From Candidatus Caenarcanales bacterium (GTDB taxonomy: Bacteria > Cyanobacteriota > Vampirovibrionia > LMEP-6097), in assembly GCA_021299565.1 (NCBI GenBank), contig JAJTHA010000190.1, forward strand, positions 1 to 27,952: a stretch of DNA of 27,952 bases, in the 5' to 3' direction. Shown here piece after piece: positions 22,130 through 27,952 of the stretch. Position numbers and translations under genes: made by a program. Numbering within the stretch: the stretch's first letter is position 1; each line of letters starts with the position of its first letter. The notes below the pieces were generated by a model. The model was not told the origin of the DNA. It made no database searches and saw only the letters and a list, made by a program, of their open reading frames with translations.

Positions 22130-23965
22130 ATGCTTAGTAAACTAAGAAATTTTATTTTTGGCAAGCCATTAGCTTCAGGGACAGAAGAGCATCATAAGCT
22201 AGGTGTTATTTTAGGACTCGCTGTATTTTCCTCTGATGCATTATCTTCGACTGCTTATGCAACTGAAGAAATTTTACTTGCTCTGCATGGGCTCAATTAT
22301 TCTGAAATTGCAACCATTACTTTAGTCACACTAGTAGCGATCATACTGTTAATTGGGATAGTGGTTTTTTCTTACAGACAAGTTATCAATGCCTATCCTG
22401 ATGGAGGCGGAGCTTATATAGTCGCCAAAGAAAACCTTGGTAAAACTCCAAGTCTAATTGCAGCAGCTTCATTATTAATTGACTATGTTTTAACAGTCTC
22501 AGTAAGTATTTGCGCAGGGGTTTCAGCGATAACTGCAACAGGGATTATTTCTCCAAATATGGCGGTCAATTGCTGTATTGCTTTCATCATTCTAATAATG
22601 CTAGTAAATTTGCGCGGACTCAAGGAATCCGGCTTAGTGTTTTCTGTACCTGTTTATTTCTTTTTAATTTCAATGTTTGTGATTATGATTTTTGGTTTCA
22701 TAAAGCTAGGGCAAAATAATTTTGCTTCTCTAAACTTTAGCCATCAATCAACAAGCAATTCATTAACCCAGTCGGCAATGCTTTTGATTTTTCTAAATGC
22801 CTTCTCACATGGCTGTTCTGGCTTAACAGGGATAGAAGCAGTTGCTGACGGTGTGAGAGCTTTTAAAGCACCATCATTCAAGCAAGCAAATAGAACCATG
22901 CTCACCATGGCAATTTTACTATCTGGTATATTCGGTGGTATTACAATACTATCCTTGGCATTTGGAATAATGCCACAAGCTAATCAAACAGTAATTTCTC
23001 AGATTGCTAAAACTGTTTATGGCAACGATAGCTTCATGTTTTTTGCTACTCAAATTGCAACAATGTTGATTTTAGTGCTCGCAGCAAACACAGCTTTTGC
23101 TGATTTTCCTCGTGTCGCAAATTTCCTTGCTAATGATGGTTATTTGCCAAGACAACTTTCTAACCTTGGTGACAAACTCGTTTTCAATAATGGAATCATG
23201 GTGCTTAGCGCGCTCTCGATCTTTCTTGTAATTATTTACAAGGGTAATACCCATGCATTGATTCCTCTATATGCTGTTGGTGTTTTTATTTCATTTACTC
23301 TAACTCAATTTGGTATGGTCAAAAGACACGCTCGTAAAAAAGAAGGCCGATGGAGATTTGGACTTGTTGTAAACTGTTTTGGCGGAATAATAACAAGTGT
23401 TGTTGCAGTTATAATTACCATAGAAAAATTGACAGAAGGAGCTTGGATAGTACTTTTAGCAATACCGATAATTATCCGAATGTTTCTTGCAATTAAACAG
23501 CACTATCTATATTTTGTTAAACAAATCAGACCAGATGAGGATCACGAAGCCCCAGAATTAAAAAGCAACAAAGTACTAATCATGGTTTCATCTCTATCCA
23601 AAGGCGTTATACAATCCATTGCTTACGCTAAAACCATTTCTAACAATATAGAAGCCTTGCATGTAGAGGTAAACCCTAGCGCTACAAAACATTTCCAAGA
23701 AGACTGGAAAAGATTTTATCCGGATCTTGAATTAACCATCTTGCCTTCTCCGTTTAGATCTCTAATACAACCAATTTCAGATCATATTGAGAAATTACAA
23801 GAAGAATCAAAAAATCAGTGGATTACTATAGTTGTACCGGAGTTTGTGACCAATAAGTTTTGGCATAATTTATTACACAACCAAACTGCTTTTTTATTAA
23901 AGGCGATTTTGCGTTTTAGACGCGGTGTAGTTGTGACTACAGTTAGGTTTTTTTTGGAAGATTAA
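22130..23965 (+). CDS. KimA-like potassium/proton symporter (APC superfamily permease)
   Basis: A 611-residue inner-membrane transporter with about twelve helices and a soluble C-terminal domain of about 140 residues. It resembles Bacillus KimA (YdaO) closely in my memory of that protein: GKPL near the N-terminus, SSDALSSTAYATEEI, SYRQVINAYPDGGGAYIVAK, GCSGLTGIEAVADGV, LAANTAFADFPRVA and LIPLYAVGVFISFTLTQFG. The C-terminal UspA-like part ends with HNQTAFLLKAILRFRRG, which also matches. KimA takes up K+ with protons and is inhibited by c-di-AMP. Automated annotation may call it an amino acid permease, and its place after astAD could mislead in that direction. It has its own TATAAT. Confidence 0.82.
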   Translation: MLSKLRNFIFGKPLASGTEEHHKLGVILGLAVFSSDALSSTAYATEEILLALHGLNYSEIATITLVTLVAIILLIGIVVFSYRQVINAYPDGGGAYIVAKENLGKTPSLIAAASLLIDYVLTVSVSICAGVSAITATGIISPNMAVNCCIAFIILIMLVNLRGLKESGLVFSVPVYFFLISMFVIMIFGFIKLGQNNFASLNFSHQSTSNSLTQSAMLLIFLNAFSHGCSGLTGIEAVADGVRAFKAPSFKQANRTMLTMAILLSGIFGGITILSLAFGIMPQANQTVISQIAKTVYGNDSFMFFATQIATMLILVLAANTAFADFPRVANFLANDGYLPRQLSNLGDKLVFNNGIMVLSALSIFLVIIYKGNTHALIPLYAVGVFISFTLTQFGMVKRHARKKEGRWRFGLVVNCFGGIITSVVAVIITIEKLTEGAWIVLLAIPIIIRMFLAIKQHYLYFVKQIRPDEDHEAPELKSNKVLIMVSSLSKGVIQSIAYAKTISNNIEALHVEVNPSATKHFQEDWKRFYPDLELTILPSPFRSLIQPISDHIEKLQEESKNQWITIVVPEFVTNKFWHNLLHNQTAFLLKAILRFRRGVVVTTVRFFLED

Positions 23966-23978
23966 AAATATAAACTGC

Positions 23979-23984
23979 TATAAT
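23979..23984 (+). promoter_or_regulatory. Canonical -10 (TATAAT) for a leaderless start of the methyltransferase gene
   Basis: Exact TATAAT lies 8 nt before ATG 23993, with no Shine-Dalgarno. TTGGAA is present about 19 nt upstream as a possible -35. It would drive the methyltransferase-atpI-atpB-permease-ligA series. Confidence 0.55.
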
Positions 23985-23992
23985 TTCGCTTC

Positions 23993-24664
23993 ATGCAAAT
24001 AGCAGAAAATCTCTATCAAAAAAACCTTGCTTTCTGGGAAACAGCCTGGTCACGAGTCAAAACACCATCAACGAATATTCCAGAATCAATGGCATATTTA
24101 CTTGAAGCGCCTGAGATTTTTAAAACAAATAAATGCAAAAATATTTTGGACATCGCATGTGGATCAGGGTGGTTAAGTTTTTTACTAGCAGAGAATGGCT
24201 TTGATGTAACAGGAATTGATATTTCCAAATCAGCAATCAAATTAGCCAAAAGCGTTCAAGAGCAAAGACAAGAAAACAAAATTGACTTCATCGAACTGGA
24301 CATGTTTGCAATGAAATTCGGCAAGAATCAATTTGACGGCATATTAGTGAACGCTTGCCTTGAACATCTTGACCTGGCAAGAGGAGAACAATTCATAGCC
24401 AACATCAAAGAGATATTAAAGCCAGAAGCAGTCATGTTTGGAGTTTTTGACAAAGTTGGTACTAGTGACAAAGGCGAGTATGAAGTGTTGGATGATGGCA
24501 CGCAACAATACAAAGATGAATTTAGAAATGGAATGTTTTTGAGAAATTATAGCGACGAAGAGCTAAAGCAATTATTTGCTAAACATTCATGGCAAATTGA
24601 ATCCTTGAAGTATAATTCTTACGGGAGCAGAATCATTGTCGCCAAAAATCAAAAAGCTATTTAA
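23993..24664 (+). CDS. Class I SAM-dependent methyltransferase
   Basis: A 223-residue soluble protein with the Rossmann-type SAM fold. Motif I is ILDIACGSGWLS at 51-62; the acidic residue at the end of beta-2 is D76 in VTGIDIS. The post-I helix has AIKLAKSV, motif II is around IDFIELDM, and NACLEHLD follows at about 116-123. The overall style is UbiG/Methyltransf_11-like, acting on a small molecule, but the substrate cannot be read from the sequence. The last 29 bp overlap the start of the AtpI-like gene, so it is probably cotranscribed with the ATP synthase genes without an obvious functional link. Confidence 0.85.
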   Translation: MQIAENLYQKNLAFWETAWSRVKTPSTNIPESMAYLLEAPEIFKTNKCKNILDIACGSGWLSFLLAENGFDVTGIDISKSAIKLAKSVQEQRQENKIDFIELDMFAMKFGKNQFDGILVNACLEHLDLARGEQFIANIKEILKPEAVMFGVFDKVGTSDKGEYEVLDDGTQQYKDEFRNGMFLRNYSDEELKQLFAKHSWQIESLKYNSYGSRIIVAKNQKAI

Positions 24665-25043
24665 TAATAAAAGCCCACTGGTTTGGTGGCACTTGGTAAC
24701 AGCAATATTTTGCTCATTACTAATATATTTCTTTTCAGTCCCCTACGCAAAAATGTTTTTCTGGACTTCACTTAGCATCAATCTTTACTTGAGATTGATT
24801 GAAATTAATCTCAAGAGCCTTGTACTAATCTCCAAAGAACAACCAGGACTTTTGGCGGTTTTTGGGGCAGCTCGAATTATTATCTTGGGCTCTATCGTTG
24901 CTTTTCTCTTTTTTAAATTTAAATATAATCTCATAGTAATTGGCTCCGCTATGCTTTTTTTTCAGATAGTATTAATAGTAGGCGTGCTAATTTTAAACAA
25001 TTATGAATCACATTACAGGACAAATTCTAGGCCAATCAGTTAA
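24636..25043 (+). CDS. AtpI-like small membrane protein upstream of atpB
   Basis: A 135-residue protein with a basic N-terminus (PKIKKLFNNK) and four hydrophobic helices at about 18-35, 42-58, 70-90 and 98-118. Length, helix number and position immediately before atpB match ATP synthase protein I (AtpI/UncI), which helps assemble the c-ring and may carry Mg2+. Sequence conservation in AtpI is low, so the call leans on context. The start is TTG with GGGAG nearby, inside the methyltransferase gene; no earlier ATG or better start is seen. It overlaps atpB by 41 bp. Confidence 0.65.
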   Translation: MSPKIKKLFNNKSPLVWWHLVTAIFCSLLIYFFSVPYAKMFFWTSLSINLYLRLIEINLKSLVLISKEQPGLLAVFGAARIIILGSIVAFLFFKFKYNLIVIGSAMLFFQIVLIVGVLILNNYESHYRTNSRPIS

Positions 25044-25773
25044 TATAGACACACTATATTTTGCTTGGGCGTGCATGTTAGCTAGTTTGCTGGTTGTCAC
25101 TTTTTTAGCTTTCAACTTGAGCAATGAAACCAACAAATTTAATACAAGACAATTTTTAGCAGAATCAATTTTTGATTTTTTAAGAGGAGTTGCTAAAAAC
25201 CAAATCGGATCTAGATCAGATAAATTCTTATTTTTCTTGGGCTCAATTTTCTTTTTTATTCTTTTTGCTTATTATGCAGGTTTAGCACCCTGGAAACTTG
25301 GTTCTGCCTTTAGCTGGTGGCCTATGATACCGGGCGAACATGGTCACTCTCACCCATGGCATGGTGCTAGTCCTTGTGCCGATATCAATGTAACAGCGGG
25401 AATGGCGATTTTAGTGATTACTACATATGTCGCTTCTGGAATTTTCGTTGGTGGTTTTAGTTACTTTCAGATATTTTTACCAATCAATTTTGATCACGGT
25501 AAAATCAAATTAAACTTCATATTCTTTATTGAAATTTTGGATTTAATTGTGAGACCCTTGACTCTATCTTTGCGACTTTTTGCCAATACTTTTGCTGGTG
25601 AAATTCTACTCAGTACTTTTGTAGTTTTATGTCCTCTATTTATTCCGTCACTGGCGCTTGGCTTCGAAGCTTTTGTGGGGGTCTTGCAAGCTTTTGTTTT
25701 CACAATGCTTGCAGCTGTCTATATTGGAGCTGCTATACAACACGCTGAGCACGCAGCTCACGCGAGCCATTAA
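25003..25773 (+). CDS. atpB: F-type ATP synthase subunit a
   Basis: A 256-residue membrane subunit forming the proton half-channels of F0. The essential arginine is R191 in LTLSLRLFANTFAGE, followed by E200 and the conserved last helix GVLQAFVFTMLAAVYIGAAIQ. The loop between the second and third helices (about 108-125) is histidine-rich, GEHGHSHPWHG, before the conserved DINVT. The start lies 41 bp inside the AtpI-like gene, with no good ribosome-binding site, suggesting coupling. Unlike usual atp operons, atpE, atpF, atpH, atpA, atpG, atpD and atpC do not follow; a metal permease and ligA do. Confidence 0.93.
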   Translation: MNHITGQILGQSVNIDTLYFAWACMLASLLVVTFLAFNLSNETNKFNTRQFLAESIFDFLRGVAKNQIGSRSDKFLFFLGSIFFFILFAYYAGLAPWKLGSAFSWWPMIPGEHGHSHPWHGASPCADINVTAGMAILVITTYVASGIFVGGFSYFQIFLPINFDHGKIKLNFIFFIEILDLIVRPLTLSLRLFANTFAGEILLSTFVVLCPLFIPSLALGFEAFVGVLQAFVFTMLAAVYIGAAIQHAEHAAHASH

Positions 25774-25775
25774 GT

Positions 25776-26621
25776 ATGATTGGTTATGCACTTGAATTAG
25801 CCTTAGAGACTTTTCCTCTATTTGCTTTAGCTATTGTAGTTGGTTCATTACTAGATCATTATTTGCCCCAAAGTATCTATAAATTTGGAGAGAAAAAAGA
25901 CTTAGTTAGTGTGCTTATAGCTGCACTAATGGGCTCATTAATTCCACTTTGCACTTGCGGGATGATTCCGCTGGCAGCAAAGCTTAAATCACGCAATGTC
26001 AGTGACAAAACTTTAATTGCATTCTTGATTTCTGGAAATGCTTCCAGCATAACAGCGCTAATCATGACAGCAAGCATAGGCATTGACCTGGCTTTACAAA
26101 GAGCATTTGCTTCTATATTTTTTGGAGTGGGTGTTGCTTTTCTTTTTAGCTATTTTTACAAACAAAATTTAGAGCTGAAAACTGAACTTCATAGTCACGA
26201 TGAATGCTGTGAGGAAGAACATTCGATTGGCTTAAAACAGAAAATCATTGATGATCTCAAAATATTTTCAAAAGAATTTATTCCTTGGATATTAGCTGCA
26301 ATCATAATCGCAAGTATCTCTCATGAGTTCTTGAACTTTGACATAAGTCAATTCAAAAGCACTTGGTATTTAACTTTCTTGACACCTATTTTGGCATTTC
26401 CTTTTTATTTTTGTGCAGGGGTTGATGTACCAATCATAGAAGAAATGCTCAGACTTGGCTTTAGTGGCGCTTCTGTACTATCTTTCATGCTAGCTGCTCC
26501 TGGTACCAATTTAACAAGTTTAATAATGTACGGTAAACTCTTTGGGATTAAAGCGGCAAGCTATTTAATTGGAATCTCTTTAATATCTGCTATCACAATT
26601 GGATTTATTCTTGGACAATGA
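25776..26621 (+). CDS. DUF318/ArsP-type permease, probable metal(loid) exporter
   Basis: A 281-residue inner-membrane protein of the PF03773 permease family, which includes ArsP and the SO_0444-type Cu/Zn efflux proteins. The signature SLIPLCTCGMIPLAAKL carries C59 and C61; the second half repeats it as AFPFYFCAGVDVPIIEEML and FMLAAPGTNLTS. A cytoplasmic or periplasmic loop at about 137-150 reads ELHSHDECCEEEHS, with Cys, His and acidic residues suited to binding soft or transition metals. About eight helices are visible. It begins 2 bp after atpB and ends in an ATGA overlap with ligA, so all three are in one transcript. The ion is not determined. Confidence 0.83.
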   Translation: MIGYALELALETFPLFALAIVVGSLLDHYLPQSIYKFGEKKDLVSVLIAALMGSLIPLCTCGMIPLAAKLKSRNVSDKTLIAFLISGNASSITALIMTASIGIDLALQRAFASIFFGVGVAFLFSYFYKQNLELKTELHSHDECCEEEHSIGLKQKIIDDLKIFSKEFIPWILAAIIIASISHEFLNFDISQFKSTWYLTFLTPILAFPFYFCAGVDVPIIEEMLRLGFSGASVLSFMLAAPGTNLTSLIMYGKLFGIKAASYLIGISLISAITIGFILGQ

Positions 26622-27952
26622 ATTCTCAATCTCACAAAAGATATATTGAATTAATTCAAAAGCTAAGCGAGCTTAATGAAGCTTACTATCTTCAGGATGC
26701 ACCCTTAGTATCTGACGCTACTTACGATGAATTGATGCAGGAATTAATTGCAATCGAAAACAAATACCCTCTTTTCATAGACCCCAATAGCCCAAGCCAA
26801 AAAGCAGGCACCAACGTCAATGAAAGTAAATTAAAAAAGCTTGAACATCAAATCCCAATGATTAGTCTTGCCAATGCCTACAATGCAGATGACATCAAAG
26901 ACTGGGAAACACGCATTAATAAAATCATTGGTGAAGATACCTACAGAGAATATGTTTTTGAATTAAAAATCGATGGTTTAAGTATCGCAATAGACTATAG
27001 TAACGGAAAAATTTCCAAGGCTGCAACTAGAGGCGATGGAAAGTTTGGAGAAGATGTAACGGCTAATATTAAAACAATCAGTACCATCCCTCATGAAATC
27101 AAATTGAAAGATCCAATCTCTATTCGAGGTGAAGTTTTCATTAGCAAAAAAGATTTCTTGAAAATCAATCAGGCACAGGCAGAAAGAGGCTTACAAACTT
27201 ACGCAAATCCTCGTAACACCGCCGCAGGTTCACTCAGACAACTTGATCCCAAAATTACTGCATCTAGAAAGCTAGATGCTTTTTTCTATAATTTTTTTGA
27301 ACAAAATACTTTGAGTGAAAACTCAGCTGCTACGCCCTACAGCACAATAAAAACTCATTTTGAGGCTCTACAAAAGCTTCATGAACTCGGCTTCAAAACC
27401 AATATCAACAATAATGTTCTTTGCAAAAACATAAGTGAAGTAATTAATCTCTATGAAGCATGGATCAAGAAGAAGCATGATTTGGATTATGACATCGATG
27501 GAGCTGTTGTTAAAATCAATCAGCTCAATCTACAAACCACTCTAGGTAGCACTGCCAAAACTCCTCGCTGGGCGCTGGCACTCAAATTCCCGGCAGAAAT
27601 CGCAAGCAGTAAAATTGAAAGCATCGAGTATGAAGTCGGACGCTTGGGCACTATCACACCTGTCGCAAATCTAGTACCAGTCGAGCTTGCGGGCACAACA
27701 GTAAAAAGAGCGACTCTGCATAATTTTGACCAAATCAAAAGACTTGGTATCAAAATAGGAGATCATATCAAATTACAAAAAGCAGGAGATATCATACCTG
27801 AAATCCTAGAAGTGATTTTTGAAAAACGTAATGGTAGTGAAAAAGAAATATCAGCGCCGACTAAATGTCCAGCTTGCAGCAGTAAAGTAGAAAAATATGA
27901 AGTCGCTTATAGATGTACTAATATTGCTTCTTGCCCAGCTCAAGTCCAAAGA
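26618..27952 (+). CDS. ligA: NAD-dependent DNA ligase, 3' end beyond the window
   Basis: LigA seals nicks in DNA during replication and repair, using NAD+. The frame is open to the right edge: 445 codons of an expected total of about 670. Ia-domain residues at the N-terminus include YYLQDAPLVSDATYDEL, and HQIPMISLANAY follows. The adenylated lysine is K117 in the motif ELKIDG. RGEVFISKKDF, NPRNTAAGSLRQLD and the OB-fold region (VGRLGTITPVANL) follow. The Cys4 zinc finger (CPAC ... C ... CP) is just complete before the edge. The start ATG overlaps the permease stop as ATGA. The HhH and BRCT domains should lie outside. Confidence 0.96.
   Translation, partial: MNSQSHKRYIELIQKLSELNEAYYLQDAPLVSDATYDELMQELIAIENKYPLFIDPNSPSQKAGTNVNESKLKKLEHQIPMISLANAYNADDIKDWETRINKIIGEDTYREYVFELKIDGLSIAIDYSNGKISKAATRGDGKFGEDVTANIKTISTIPHEIKLKDPISIRGEVFISKKDFLKINQAQAERGLQTYANPRNTAAGSLRQLDPKITASRKLDAFFYNFFEQNTLSENSAATPYSTIKTHFEALQKLHELGFKTNINNNVLCKNISEVINLYEAWIKKKHDLDYDIDGAVVKINQLNLQTTLGSTAKTPRWALALKFPAEIASSKIESIEYEVGRLGTITPVANLVPVELAGTTVKRATLHNFDQIKRLGIKIGDHIKLQKAGDIIPEILEVIFEKRNGSEKEISAPTKCPACSSKVEKYEVAYRCTNIASCPAQVQR

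Overview
The window is an AT-rich, densely coding bacterial chromosome segment: about 20 protein genes, most gaps under 100 bp, and no rRNA, tRNA, CRISPR array or insertion sequence that I can recognise. A DUF2490-type outer-membrane barrel points to a two-membrane cell. The AtpB sequence and gene set would suit a non-photosynthetic relative of Cyanobacteria (Melainabacteria/Vampirovibrionia-like), but that placement is a guess; the sequence does not settle it.

Layout. 2-1534 (+): 3' part of an ArnT/PMT-type membrane glycosyltransferase. 1491-5528 (-): a three-gene unit with a polyproline envelope protein of unknown function, a DUF2490 barrel and a beta-CASP metallo-beta-lactamase RNase. 5644-8721: an accessory-looking patch with a truncated remnant resembling an antitoxin C-terminus, a large protein joining a GHKL (Hsp90-like) ATPase domain to a C-terminal HExxH zincin, and a possible 38-codon ORF. 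8789-9453 (+): a double-CDGSH Fe-S protein and a DoxX-like membrane protein. 9454-17849: an alpha-glucan (glycogen) cassette with a GT3 glycogen synthase-DUF3417-GT35 phosphorylase fusion, a GH57 enzyme and a GT4 synthase on the minus strand, and a divergent GH133 debranching enzyme. 17850-18410: an SMR exporter behind an unusually structured leader. 18433-22098 (+): an M20 deacylase/peptidase, astA and astD in overlapping order, forming a partial arginine succinyltransferase pathway. 22130-23965 (+): a KimA-like potassium/APC permease. 23993-27952 (+): a methyltransferase, an AtpI-like protein, atpB, a metal permease (DUF318/ArsP type) and the first 445 codons of ligA, all overlapping or nearly touching.

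How the genes work together. The glycogen block can make, trim, debranch and phosphorolyse alpha-glucan. The AST block would feed arginine carbon towards glutamate and succinate, with the M20 enzyme a candidate stand-in for the missing desuccinylase AstE. The atpI-atpB pair is cut off from the other ATP synthase genes.

Two things stand out. One is the GHKL ATPase-zincin fusion, which I cannot match to a named system. The other is a recurrent start architecture in which a -10-like hexamer (four exact TATAAT, several TANNNT) lies 6-8 nt before the start codon without a Shine-Dalgarno sequence. This implies that many transcripts are leaderless, including one arising inside the glycogen operon.
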